A stretch of 26,544 nucleotides of DNA from an uncultured Prevotella sp. (GTDB taxonomy: Bacteria; Bacteroidota; Bacteroidia; Bacteroidales; Bacteroidaceae), in the NCBI GenBank assembly GCA_905211345.1, contig CAJMAO010000012.1:1-26544 (forward strand). The letters are read 5' to 3'. How positions within the stretch are numbered: position 1 is the stretch's first letter; every line of letters begins with the position of its first letter. This document shows positions 16,411-23,708 of the stretch, one piece after another. The notes beneath the pieces are model-generated. The model did not search any database. It was not told the DNA's origin and saw only the letters and a program-made list of their open reading frames with translations. A program made the translations under genes and the position numbers.

Positions 16411-18447
16411 TCATTTTCCATCAAGCATAGCCTGCAAGCGCAACAGTTCGTCACGGAACTGTGCCGCTTGGATAAAGTCAAGCTCTTTGGCTGCCTTCTT
16501 CATGAGGTTACGGGTGTTGGCTATGCTCTTTTCAAGCAGCTCCTTGCTCATGCCCTTGACTATAGGGTCGGCGGCAAAGGCTATGTGTTCTTCCTCTATG
16601 TACGGCTTATATTTATTCTCTACGGCAGGCCGTACATCCTCTACCGTCTGTACACCAAGGGCGTTATGGTTAATGTTTTTAACTATCTGCTTCGGCGTAA
16701 TATGATGCAACTCATTGTATTTCAACTGTTTTTCGCGGCGGCGCAGCGTCTCGTCAATGGTCAGCCGCATACTGGCCGTTATCTTGTCGGCATACATTAT
16801 CACCTTACCGTTCACGTTACGCGCGGCGCGGCCTGCAGTCTGCGTCAGCGAGCGATGCGAGCGCAAGAAACCTTCCTTGTCGGCATCGAGTATCGCCACT
16901 AGCGAAACCTCGGGCAAGTCCAATCCCTCGCGTAGCAGGTTGACCCCGACGAGCACGTCAAACACTCCTTCGCGCAAATCGTTCATTATCTTCACGCGGT
17001 CCAACGTGGCAACGTCGCTGTGTATATAATTGGCGCGCACGCCATGGTTCAACAAGTATTCCGTCAGCTCCTCGGCCATACGCTTTGTCAGAGTGGTGAC
17101 CAAAGTACGCTCGCCTCGCTCGTTGCGCTGGATGATTTCCTCCATGAGGTCGTCTATCTGGTTCTCGCTGGGACGCACTTCTATCTCAGGGTCGAGCAGC
17201 CCCGTAGGTCTTATGACCTGCTCCACCACCACTCCCCCGGCCTCTGCCAGTTCGTAATCGGCCGGCGTGGCCGATACGTAAATAACTTGGTTTACCATCG
17301 AGTGGAATTCGTCGAAAGTCAAAGGACGGTTGTCAAACGCCGCAGGCAGACGGAAACCATACTCAACGAGATTTGTCTTCCTCGCCCTGTCGCCGCCGTA
17401 CATCGCGCTTATTTGCGGCACGCTCACATGGCTTTCGTCTATCACAAGCAAGTAATCTTTCGGAAAAAAGTCAAGCAGACAGTAAGGTTTCTGCCCCGGT
17501 TCGCGGCCGTCAAAATATCGCGAATAATTCTCTATGCCGGAACAGTGGCCCAGTTCCTTTATCATCTCCATGTCATACTCCACCCTTTCCTTTATGCGCT
17601 GGGCCTTGATCGCGTCGCCCTGTTCGTTGAAAAAGTCAATCTGCTTCACCAAGTCGTCCTGAATCTGGCGCACGGCTATCTCCGTCTGCTCCTTGGACGT
17701 GACAAACAGGTTGGCCGGATATATCTGATAACTGTCGAAAGAGGCAAGGCGGTGGAAACTTACAGAGTCTATTTCCTCGATTGTATCAATCTCGTCGTCC
17801 CAAAACGACACACGCAACACGTTGTCGCTATAGGCCATGAACACGTCTACGGTGTCGCCCCTTACACGGAAATTGCCGCGCTTCAGTTCCAAGTCGTTCC
17901 TCACGTACAGGGCGTTTACAAGACTGCGCAGAAACACATTGCGGTCTAACTTCTGCCCGCGCTTTATCGAAATCACGCTCTTAGCCATTTCCACAGGGCC
18001 GCCCATACCGTAAATGCACGACACCGACGACACCACAACTACGTCTTTCCGGCCGGAAAGCAGCGCCGACACGGCCGACAGGCGCAAGCGGTCGATTTCC
18101 TCGTTAATGGCCAAGTCTTTCTCGATATACGTGTCGGTCTGCGGCAGATACGCCTCAGGCTGGTAGTAATCATAGTAAGAAACGTAGTATTCAACGGCGT
18201 TGTCAGGAAAAAACGACTTCATCTCGCTGTACAGCTGGGCGGCCAGAGTCTTATTGTGGCTCAGTATAAGCGTAGGCTTGTTTACGTTGGCTATGACGTT
18301 CGCCACGGTAAACGTCTTGCCCGAGCCGGTGACACCCAGTAACACCTGCGACTTTTCGCCCATGAGCAATCCGTCGGTAAGCTGCTTTATTGCCTCCGGC
18401 TGGTCGCCGGTAGGCTGATAATCGGAAACAAGTTTAAAATCACTCAT
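16411..18447 (-). CDS. uvrB: UvrABC excinuclease subunit B, 678 aa
   Basis: DNA damage-verifying helicase-like subunit of nucleotide excision repair; receives lesions from UvrA and recruits UvrC. Walker A GVTGSGKT at residues 38-45. The beta-hairpin region YYVSYYDYYQPEAYLP, TYIEKDLAINEEIDRLR is present (residues ~87-120). DESHVS forms the Walker B-type box, and the helicase motifs YVSATPADYEL, IHSDVATLDR, GVNLLREGLDLPEVSLV and QTAGRAARN are all in order. The C-terminal UVR motif (LMKKAAKELDFIQAAQFRDEL) that contacts UvrC is intact. Full length for the family. It is divergent from bamD across a 364-bp gap that carries a repeat array. Confidence 0.98.
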   Translation of the reverse strand: MSDFKLVSDYQPTGDQPEAIKQLTDGLLMGEKSQVLLGVTGSGKTFTVANVIANVNKPTLILSHNKTLAAQLYSEMKSFFPDNAVEYYVSYYDYYQPEAYLPQTDTYIEKDLAINEEIDRLRLSAVSALLSGRKDVVVVSSVSCIYGMGGPVEMAKSVISIKRGQKLDRNVFLRSLVNALYVRNDLELKRGNFRVRGDTVDVFMAYSDNVLRVSFWDDEIDTIEEIDSVSFHRLASFDSYQIYPANLFVTSKEQTEIAVRQIQDDLVKQIDFFNEQGDAIKAQRIKERVEYDMEMIKELGHCSGIENYSRYFDGREPGQKPYCLLDFFPKDYLLVIDESHVSVPQISAMYGGDRARKTNLVEYGFRLPAAFDNRPLTFDEFHSMVNQVIYVSATPADYELAEAGGVVVEQVIRPTGLLDPEIEVRPSENQIDDLMEEIIQRNERGERTLVTTLTKRMAEELTEYLLNHGVRANYIHSDVATLDRVKIMNDLREGVFDVLVGVNLLREGLDLPEVSLVAILDADKEGFLRSHRSLTQTAGRAARNVNGKVIMYADKITASMRLTIDETLRRREKQLKYNELHHITPKQIVKNINHNALGVQTVEDVRPAVENKYKPYIEEEHIAFAADPIVKGMSKELLEKSIANTRNLMKKAAKELDFIQAAQFRDELLRLQAMLDGK

Positions 18448-18760
18448 ACAATAAAAATCTTAACTCCGGACACATCCGCCAGCCTTGCATGACCCCAATT
18501 TTTGGCAATTATGCAACTTGCTGAAAAACAGCAACTTACAAAACGCCGTGCAAAAGGTGGCTTTCCTCCTTCCAAAAGGTCGTCTTTCACCGTGCAAAAA
18601 GCCGTCTTCCGCAACCCGAAAGGCCACCTTCCGCAAACTTGAAAATCTGCTACGGCGCGGGCATGTGCCATATATCCGTCTGCAAAGATAACTAATATCA
18701 TACACCAACAGCGCACATAGCCGCCACAAAAACAATTTTTTCTTAAAATTATAGGCAAAC
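18448..18760. other. Intergenic region between uvrB and bamD
   Basis: No real gene seen. The plus-strand ORF of 68 codons (18485-18691) and the minus-strand ORFs here run straight through the repeat array and are spurious. A short TTGCTG...CAGCAA hairpin precedes the array near 18518-18535. I see no clear uvrB -7 box or LexA-like site. Confidence 0.55.
18540..18642. repeat. 22-bp-period palindromic repeat array (4 units)
   Basis: Units starting AAAAGGTGGCTTTCC, AAAAGGTCGTCTTTC, AAAAAGCCGTCTTCC and AAAGGCCACCTTCC have core centres at 18559, 18581, 18603 and 18625, exactly 22 bp apart. The first and last units are inverted relative to each other (GGTGGC versus GCCACC). Located between divergent uvrB and bamD. 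Confidence 0.8.
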
Positions 18761-18793
18761 TTTGGCTGTTTATAATATAATGTGTATTTTTGC
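18761..18793 (+). promoter_or_regulatory. bamD promoter (-33/-7)
   Basis: TTTG (18761-18764), 20 bp, then TATTTTTGC (18785-18793). The longest possible ORF starts upstream of the -7 box at 18782, so the true start must be the ATG at 18812. Confidence 0.8.
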
Positions 18794-18811
18794 AGCCAAA
18801 TGTGTAGTTAT

Positions 18812-19639
18812 ATGAAGAATAACATTCTCATCGCGATATTTGCCGTCATTATACTTTCAGGATGCGCACATGAGTTCAACCAAGTATACAAGTCACAGGA
18901 CTATACTTACAAATACGAATACGCCAAAGAGTGTTTCGCCAACGGCAAATACTCGCAAGCCATAACCTTGCTTCAAGAACTGGTGACCATACAGAAAGGC
19001 ACCGACAACGCCGAAGAGAGCCTCTATATGCTGGCCATGGCCCAATACTGCGACAAAGACTACGAGGGAGCGGCCATGACATTCAAGAAATACCGCCAGG
19101 CATACCCAAAAGGCATATATGCCGAAATAGCCGCGTTCTACATAGGCGAAAGCCTCTACATGAGTACGCCTGAACCGCGCCTTGACCAGACACAGACGGT
19201 AAACGCCATCGCCGCGTTTCAAGAATATCTCGACATATTCCCTGAAGCCAAACTGAAAGACATGGCACAAAAACGCCTGTTCGAGTTGCAGGACAAGCTC
19301 GTGAAGAAAGAACTTTATTCGGCGCAACTGTACTACAACCTCGGCACTTACTTCGGCAACTGCACCAGCGGAGGCAGCAATTACGAGGCGTGCATCATCA
19401 CGGCGCAAAATGCAATGAACGACTACCCGTATACGACGATGCGCGAAGACTTCGCGCTGCTGATAATGAAAAGCAAGTTTGAACTGGCCCAGCAAAGCGT
19501 AGAGTCAAAAAAAGTAGACCGCTACCGCGACGCCGAGGACGAATGTTACGGCTTCATCAACGAATATCCTGACTCTAAGAACAAGAAACTGGCCGAGAAA
19601 TACATCGCCTCTTGCCAGAAATTCACTAAGGAAAAATAA
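18812..19639 (+). CDS. bamD: Outer-membrane assembly lipoprotein BamD, 275 aa
   Basis: Lipoprotein of the BAM complex that helps BamA insert beta-barrels into the outer membrane. Start ATG 18812 gives a lipoprotein signal MKNNILIAIFAVIILSGC with the lipidated Cys at residue 18; upstream ATGs precede the promoter's -7 box and are rejected. The mature part is TPR-like helical repeats: YEYAKECFANGKYSQAITLL, ESLYMLAMAQYCDKDYEGAA, then a long YhcN/BamD-style segment with FPEAKLKDMAQKRLFELQDKL. The C-terminal repeat has FINEYPDSKNKKLAEKYI. Length fits the family. It heads a bamD-rpb6-DUF4293 run, an arrangement typical of Bacteroidales. Confidence 0.92.
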   Translation: MKNNILIAIFAVIILSGCAHEFNQVYKSQDYTYKYEYAKECFANGKYSQAITLLQELVTIQKGTDNAEESLYMLAMAQYCDKDYEGAAMTFKKYRQAYPKGIYAEIAAFYIGESLYMSTPEPRLDQTQTVNAIAAFQEYLDIFPEAKLKDMAQKRLFELQDKLVKKELYSAQLYYNLGTYFGNCTSGGSNYEACIITAQNAMNDYPYTTMREDFALLIMKSKFELAQQSVESKKVDRYRDAEDECYGFINEYPDSKNKKLAEKYIASCQKFTKEK

Positions 19640-19667
19640 TTATACAAACAACATTGTAACAATAAAT

Positions 19668-20003
19668 ATGGATTACAAGAAATCAAAAGCTCCTACCAAC
19701 ACCGTCACACGCAACATCATGGACTTGTGCAATGAGACGGACAACATCTACGAAAGCGTGGCAATCATAGCAAAACGCGCCAACCAGATTTCGGTCGAGA
19801 TAAAGCAAGACCTGAGCAAGAAACTGGCCGAGTTCGCGTCTTACAACGACAGTTTGGAAGAAGTTTTCGAGAACAGGGAACAAATCGAGATTTCACGTTA
19901 TTACGAAAAACTGCCGAAACCAACACTGCTCGCCACACAAGAGTTTATCGACGGCAACGTATATTGGCGCGACACACAAAGGGACAACCAAAAGGAAATG
20001 TGA
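19668..20003 (+). CDS. rpoZ: RNA polymerase omega subunit (Rpb6 type), 111 aa
   Basis: Small RNA polymerase subunit that stabilises the beta-prime subunit. The Bacteroidetes form is annotated in the Rpb6/omega family. Visible family region: NIMDLCNETDNIYESVAIIA followed by KRANQISVEIKQDLSKKLAEF. The C-terminal tail carries ENREQIEISRYYEKLPKPTL, a conserved Bacteroidetes extension. It follows bamD after 28 bp and overlaps the start of the next gene by one base (TGATG), so the three genes are probably cotranscribed from the bamD promoter. Confidence 0.9.
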   Translation: MDYKKSKAPTNTVTRNIMDLCNETDNIYESVAIIAKRANQISVEIKQDLSKKLAEFASYNDSLEEVFENREQIEISRYYEKLPKPTLLATQEFIDGNVYWRDTQRDNQKEM

Positions 20004-20458
20004 TGATACAGCGGAAACAGACAGTATTCCTATTGGTAGCCCTTGTACTCACAATAGTATGCCTGTGCTTTCCCATTGGCAGTTTCACCGACGGTACCGC
20101 GCTGGGCGTAAAATCAGATCTGTACAACTTGTGGACACGCCCCGGCGGAAGCTATGGTTTCCCGGTATGGGTGCTTTTCGCGATACTGCTTCTCACCTGC
20201 CCCATTGCCTTGATAGCAATATTCTCATACCGCAATAGAATGGTGCAAAGCCGTTTCTGCGTATTCAATCTTCTCCTGATACTGGGCTGGTATGTGGTTT
20301 ACGCCGTGGTGTCAACCCACATAAGCGAGAGCGCCGGCAATTTCAGCGTGTCGCTGACGGCCGCCCTTCCTGCCGTAGCAATGATACTCTACTTCATGGC
20401 AAGGAAAGCGATTTTAGCCGACGAGGCTTTGGTTCGCTCGGCCGATCGCATTAGATAA
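20003..20458 (+). CDS. DUF4293 four-helix membrane protein, 151 aa
   Basis: Inner-membrane protein of unknown function. I place the start at ATG 20003, overlapping the rpb6 stop as TGATG. The upstream in-frame ATG (19964) lies deep in rpb6 and would add a polar tail before the first helix. Four hydrophobic helices are visible: VFLLVALVLTIVCLCFPIG, VWVLFAILLLTCPIALIAIF, FNLLLILGWYVVYAVV and LTAALPAVAMILYFMA. The N-terminus IQRKQTVFLL is characteristic of DUF4293, which usually follows rpb6 in Bacteroidetes. A strong terminator follows. Confidence 0.83.
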   Translation: MIQRKQTVFLLVALVLTIVCLCFPIGSFTDGTALGVKSDLYNLWTRPGGSYGFPVWVLFAILLLTCPIALIAIFSYRNRMVQSRFCVFNLLLILGWYVVYAVVSTHISESAGNFSVSLTAALPAVAMILYFMARKAILADEALVRSADRIR

Positions 20459-20483
20459 GCGCGCATATACATATATTATATAT

Positions 20484-20517
20484 AAGCCGGAGGCCCACAG
20501 CCGTCCGGCTTTTTATT
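20484..20517 (+). terminator. Terminator of the bamD-rpb6-DUF4293 operon
   Basis: Perfect 8-bp stem AAGCCGGA / TCCGGCTT (20484-20491 and 20504-20511) followed by TTTATTT. Confidence 0.85.
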
Positions 20518-20587
20518 TACCAAAATCCCGGCGACAGCCGCTTTTCACTGTCCGGTTGATAGTCAGTCTAACTTTTTCCAACAAAAA

Positions 20588-20620
20588 TTTGCTGGATTGA
20601 CAGAAAAGCATTATCTTTGC
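20588..20620 (+). promoter_or_regulatory. tRNA-Cys promoter
   Basis: TTTG (20588-20591), 20 bp, TATCTTTGC (20612-20620), 16 nt before the tRNA; a textbook Bacteroidetes promoter. Confidence 0.82.
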
Positions 20621-20636
20621 ACCGCAAAACAAACAA

Positions 20637-20707
20637 GGTACCTTGGCCGAGCGGTTAGGTAACGGTCTGCAAAACCGTGTAGAGCAGTTCGACTCTGCTA
20701 GGTACCT
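20637..20707 (+). tRNA. tRNA-Cys (GCA)
   Basis: Acceptor arms GGTACCT and AGGTACC pair perfectly. The anticodon stem-loop is CGGT-CTGCAAA-ACCG with anticodon GCA at 20669-20671. The T-arm is AGCAG-TTCGACT-CTGCT, and the discriminator is T at 20707. CCA is not encoded. All 71 nt fold as a normal cloverleaf with a short D-arm (GCC/GGT). Confidence 0.96.
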
Positions 20708-20712
20708 CAGTC

Positions 20713-20755
20713 AAAAGGTCTTGAAGCTACGGCTGCAAAGACCTTTTATTCTTTT
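20713..20755 (+). terminator. Terminator after tRNA-Cys
   Basis: 10-bp perfect stem AAAAGGTCTT / AAGACCTTTT (20713-20722 and 20738-20747) followed by ATTCTTTT. Confidence 0.85.
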
Positions 20756-20857
20756 AACGATGCACTATGTCATGTTATGCCTGTAGCCCATATTAGAATG
20801 GGAAACAATGAAAATACAAAACAATAAAAATATTTTTTCAAAAAAGTGCCATAAAAG

Positions 20858-20890
20858 TTTGGTAGTTTCATCAAAAGTGTGTACCTTTGC
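20858..20890 (+). promoter_or_regulatory. tRNA-Arg promoter
   Basis: TTTG (20858-20861), 20 bp, TACCTTTGC (20882-20890), 18 nt before the tRNA; same architecture as the tRNA-Cys promoter. Confidence 0.82.
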
Positions 20891-20908
20891 ATCGCAATTA
20901 AGGGAAAA

Positions 20909-20982
20909 GGCCCCGTGGCTCAACTGAATAGAGCATCTGACTACGGATCAGAAGGTTACAGGTTTGAATCCTGTCGGGGTCA
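20909..20982 (+). tRNA. tRNA-Arg (ACG)
   Basis: Acceptor GGCCCCG pairs with CGGGGTC with one G-T wobble. The D-arm stem is GCTC/GAGC. The anticodon arm is TCTGA-CTACGGA-TCAGA with anticodon ACG at 20943-20945. The T-arm is ACAGG-TTTGAAT-CCTGT, and the discriminator A is at 20982. CCA is not encoded. A34 is expected to be edited to inosine by TadA. Confidence 0.96.
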
Positions 20983-20984
20983 CA

Positions 20985-21030
20985 AGAAGAAAAGCCAAGC
21001 AGCTGGATAACAGCGACTTGGCTTTCTTCT
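20985..21030 (+). terminator. Terminator after tRNA-Arg
   Basis: Long stem AGAAGAAAAGCCAAG / CTTGGCTTTCTTCT (20985-20999 and 21017-21030) with one bulged A. The T-rich part is inside the 3' arm, not after it, so some read-through into the AraC gene 26 nt downstream is possible. Confidence 0.65.
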
Positions 21031-21055
21031 GTTATATAAAGACTTACCAATAAGA

Positions 21056-21619
21056 ATGACTGTACTCTACATCAAGAATATGGTTTGCGACCGTTGTAAG
21101 GCCGCTGTATCTCAAGCCCTTACGGGGTTGGGCTTTACAGTCAACGTAACAGAACTTGGAGTAGCCGAAATCAAAGAACATCCTGATAACGGACAACTTG
21201 CAGAAATAAGGTCAAAACTGAACCTATTGGGGTTTGAATTGCTTGAAGACAGGCAACAGCAAACCGTAGACCGCATAAAAAGCGCAATCATTGAGCTTGT
21301 ACATTACCATGATAATAAGGCTACAAGCAACCTTTCCTCATATCTGTCGGACAAGCTGAACGCAGACTACAGCTCGTTAAGCAAACTGTTCTCTGAAAAC
21401 ACTGGCACTACAATAGAGCGCTTTTTCATTCTGCAAAAGGTGGAACGCGTAAAAGAACTTCTCTTTTACAACGAGTTGTCTCTCAACGAAATTGCCACGA
21501 AAATGAACTATTCCAGCACGGCTTATCTAAGTTCCCAGTTCAAGAGTGTTACGGGAATGACTCCCTCACAGTTCAAAGCGATGCGCAAAAAGGAATTGAA
21601 ACAGCTTGACAAAATCTGA
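21056..21619 (+). CDS. AraC-family regulator with N-terminal HMA-like metal-binding motif, 187 aa
   Basis: Probable one-component metal-responsive transcription regulator. Residues ~1-65 resemble a heavy-metal-associated (HMA) ferredoxin-like domain: YIKNMVCDRC carries the M-x-C-x-x-C motif (Cys11, Cys14), followed by AVSQALTGLGF and IRSKLNLLGFELLEDR. Residues ~85-180 are an AraC/XylS double helix-turn-helix: LSSYLSDKLNADYSSLSKLF, then LSLNEIATKMNYSSTAYLSS and QFKSVTGMTPSQFKAMRK. It lies immediately upstream of a CopA-like ATPase, so control of that pump by Cu(I) or a similar ion is the natural inference. No -7 box is visible between it and the tRNA-Arg terminator. The same domain pairing may be known in Bacteroidetes, but I cannot check. 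Confidence 0.85.
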   Translation: MTVLYIKNMVCDRCKAAVSQALTGLGFTVNVTELGVAEIKEHPDNGQLAEIRSKLNLLGFELLEDRQQQTVDRIKSAIIELVHYHDNKATSNLSSYLSDKLNADYSSLSKLFSENTGTTIERFFILQKVERVKELLFYNELSLNEIATKMNYSSTAYLSSQFKSVTGMTPSQFKAMRKKELKQLDKI

Positions 21620-21662
21620 AACTTATAAATCTTTTCCATAATTCCGTAACAACATTAAACCG

Positions 21663-21688
21663 TGTATTGTGTAATTTTGCACAATACA
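21663..21688. promoter_or_regulatory. copA promoter -7 box bracketed by a perfect inverted repeat
   Basis: TAATTTTGC (21672-21680) is flanked by TGTATTGTG (21663-21671) and CACAATACA (21680-21688), perfect 9-bp inverted arms 8 bp apart. This looks like an operator centred on the -7 element. No standard -33 TTTG is present upstream, which would fit an activator-dependent or repressed promoter. Confidence 0.7.
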
Positions 21689-21702
21689 AAGCTACTCAAT
21701 AT

Positions 21703-23610
21703 ATGGAAAAGAAAACGATAGCAGTCATTGGAATGGCATGCGCCGGATGCGCAGCCAACGTAGAACGAAGGCTAAACCAGCTTGACGGCATTGCGTCGGC
21801 AAACGTAAATTTTGCCGCCCGCACGGCCTTGGTCGAATACGACCCGAAGGCTATAACGCCGAAAATGATGAAAGAAGAAATCATCAAAGCCGGTTACGAC
21901 CTTGTGATAGACGAGGACGAATCGGTGGAAACAATCGAACGGACGGCCTACCTACGTTTGGTGAAAAAGGTCATAACATCATGGATTTTGGCGTTGCTCA
22001 CAATGAGTTTGTCAATGAAATGGCTGAACATCGGCGACACTTCAACCACCAACCAGACAATGCTCATCATTGCGTTGGCAAACCTTGTTTACTGCGGAAG
22101 CCAGTTTTACAGAAACACTTGGAAACAACTGCGCCACGGCTCGGCCAACATGGACACGCTAGTGGCCATGAGCACCGCCATATCGTTCGCGTTCAGTGTG
22201 TTCAATACGTTCTGGGGCGACAGCTTCTGGACGTCACGCGGCATAGAAAACCATACATATTACGATGCGTCGGTAATGATTATAACTTTCGTTCTAACAG
22301 GACGTATGCTTGAAGAAAGAGCAAAGAAGGGCACAGCTTCTGCCATACGCGCGCTTATTGGACTTGCCCCGAAAACGGCACACGTAGTCAACGGCGACAA
22401 TATCGACGACGTGCCGATAGCCACTCTCGACAAAGGCGACACCATTGAGATACGCCAAGGCGAGAAAGTGCCCGTCGACGGTGCCGTCACAGACGGCGAA
22501 GCTTACATCGACGAAAGCATGATTACAGGCGAACCGACCCCCGTACTTAAGAAAAAAGGCGACAAAGTATTCGCCGGAACGATGATTAAACAAGGGCAAC
22601 TACGCTTCTGCGCCCAAGAGGTAGGCAGCAATACCATGCTCGCCCAGATAATAAGAATGGTGCAGGAGGCGCAAGGCAGCAAAGCCCCGGTTCAGCGGGT
22701 GGTAGACAAAATAGCACTGGTGTTCGTGCCGGTGGTGCTCGGCCTGTCGGTTCTTACGTTCGTTTTATGGTATGCCATAGGCGGAAGCGCCCAGCTGCCC
22801 CACGCCGTCCTCTCGGCCGTTTCGGTGCTCGTGATAGCCTGTCCTTGCGCACTCGGACTGGCAACGCCCACCGCCCTTATGGTTGGTATCGGAAAAGCGG
22901 CGCGCAACAACATCCTGATTAAAGACGCGACAGCCCTTGAAAACATACGAAAAATCAATGCCTTGGTCATCGACAAGACAGGAACACTGACCATACCTAA
23001 CAAAAACGTCGACTTCACCAAGGCCGACCAACTGGCTCTTGAAGAACGCGAGACGCTGAAGCCTCATGCCCGCGAGGCCATGGAAGTACTGCAAAAGGAA
23101 GGCGTCGAGGTTTACATGATGAGCGGCGACAAGGACGATGCCGCGCGCTTCTGGGCTGAAAAGGCAGGTATAAAACATTACCGCAGCAAAGTTTTACCGC
23201 AAGACAAAGAAGATTTGGTAAGGAAACTCCAGGCCGAAGGCCGTCACGTGGCAATGGTTGGCGACGGTATAAACGACACGCAGGCTCTGGCCGCGGCCGA
23301 CGTAAGCATCGCAATGGGCAAAGGCACCGACATTGCGATGGATGTAGCGCAAGTAACTCTTATTGGAACCGACCTCAGACGCATACCCGATACCATCAAA
23401 CTGTCGCGCAGCACGGTTGGAATGATTAAGCAAAACCTGTTCTGGGCGTTCATATACAACGTTGTATGCATACCCCTTGCGGCAGGAGTGCCATTCATTT
23501 TCGGAGTCCACTGGCAGATAACACCCATGTGGGCAAGCGCCCTGATGGCATTCTCAAGCATCAGCGTCGTAACCAACAGCCTGAGGCTTAACCTAATTCA
23601 TAATTCATAA
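21703..23610 (+). CDS. copA: CopA-like P1B-type heavy-metal ATPase with a minimal N-domain, 635 aa
   Basis: ATP-driven metal efflux pump, Cu(I)-type by motif. The ATG at 21703 is chosen because an in-frame ATG (21667) lies before the -7 box. One N-terminal HMA domain holds GMACAGC (Cys13, Cys16). The actuator domain has ITGEP, and the membrane metal site is CPC at 380-382. The phosphorylated Asp424 lies in DKTGTLT, and GDGIND follows with Asp521. Later helices carry NVVCIPLAAGV and the M-x-x-S-S motif of Cu pumps (MAFSSISVVTNS). Odd: only ~52 residues separate Asp424 from SGD476, and no SEHPL-type His-Pro motif or Gly-rich nucleotide loop is present, so the ATP-binding N-domain is nearly absent. 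The last residues (LIHNS) and stop come from an inverted repeat. Confidence 0.9.
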   Translation: MEKKTIAVIGMACAGCAANVERRLNQLDGIASANVNFAARTALVEYDPKAITPKMMKEEIIKAGYDLVIDEDESVETIERTAYLRLVKKVITSWILALLTMSLSMKWLNIGDTSTTNQTMLIIALANLVYCGSQFYRNTWKQLRHGSANMDTLVAMSTAISFAFSVFNTFWGDSFWTSRGIENHTYYDASVMIITFVLTGRMLEERAKKGTASAIRALIGLAPKTAHVVNGDNIDDVPIATLDKGDTIEIRQGEKVPVDGAVTDGEAYIDESMITGEPTPVLKKKGDKVFAGTMIKQGQLRFCAQEVGSNTMLAQIIRMVQEAQGSKAPVQRVVDKIALVFVPVVLGLSVLTFVLWYAIGGSAQLPHAVLSAVSVLVIACPCALGLATPTALMVGIGKAARNNILIKDATALENIRKINALVIDKTGTLTIPNKNVDFTKADQLALEERETLKPHAREAMEVLQKEGVEVYMMSGDKDDAARFWAEKAGIKHYRSKVLPQDKEDLVRKLQAEGRHVAMVGDGINDTQALAAADVSIAMGKGTDIAMDVAQVTLIGTDLRRIPDTIKLSRSTVGMIKQNLFWAFIYNVVCIPLAAGVPFIFGVHWQITPMWASALMAFSSISVVTNSLRLNLIHNS

Positions 23611-23706
23611 TTCACAATGCATAATTGGACGGCGGCAATAACTCTCAATATTTCCAATCATTCATCGCCGTCCAATTATGCATTGTGAATTATGAATTAT
23701 GAATTA
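23594..23706. terminator. 41-bp perfect inverted repeat at a convergent junction
   Basis: Arms 23594-23634 and 23666-23706 are perfect reverse complements with a 31-nt loop. The outer half is AATTCATAATTCAT-type sequence; the inner half is GC-richer (GGACGGCG). It covers the copA stop codon (23608-23610) and ends 2 nt before the opposing gene's stop (23709). It would form a very strong hairpin in either transcript, but no T-tract follows, so it could be a MITE-like repeat acting as a terminator. Confidence 0.8.
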
Positions 23707-23708
23707 AA

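Noticed and set aside
17020..17949. 309-codon plus-strand ORF opposite uvrB
   Set aside because: Antisense shadow; uvrB motifs on the other strand are complete.
18485..18691. 68-codon ORF (and minus-strand counterparts) in the uvrB-bamD gap
   Set aside because: Translation simply follows the 22-bp repeat (VQKVAFLLPKGRLSPCKK...); no independent support.
20909..20982. tRNA-Arg as an integration site for an island carrying the metal genes
   Set aside because: I found no direct repeat of the tRNA 3' end downstream and no integrase or mobility gene.
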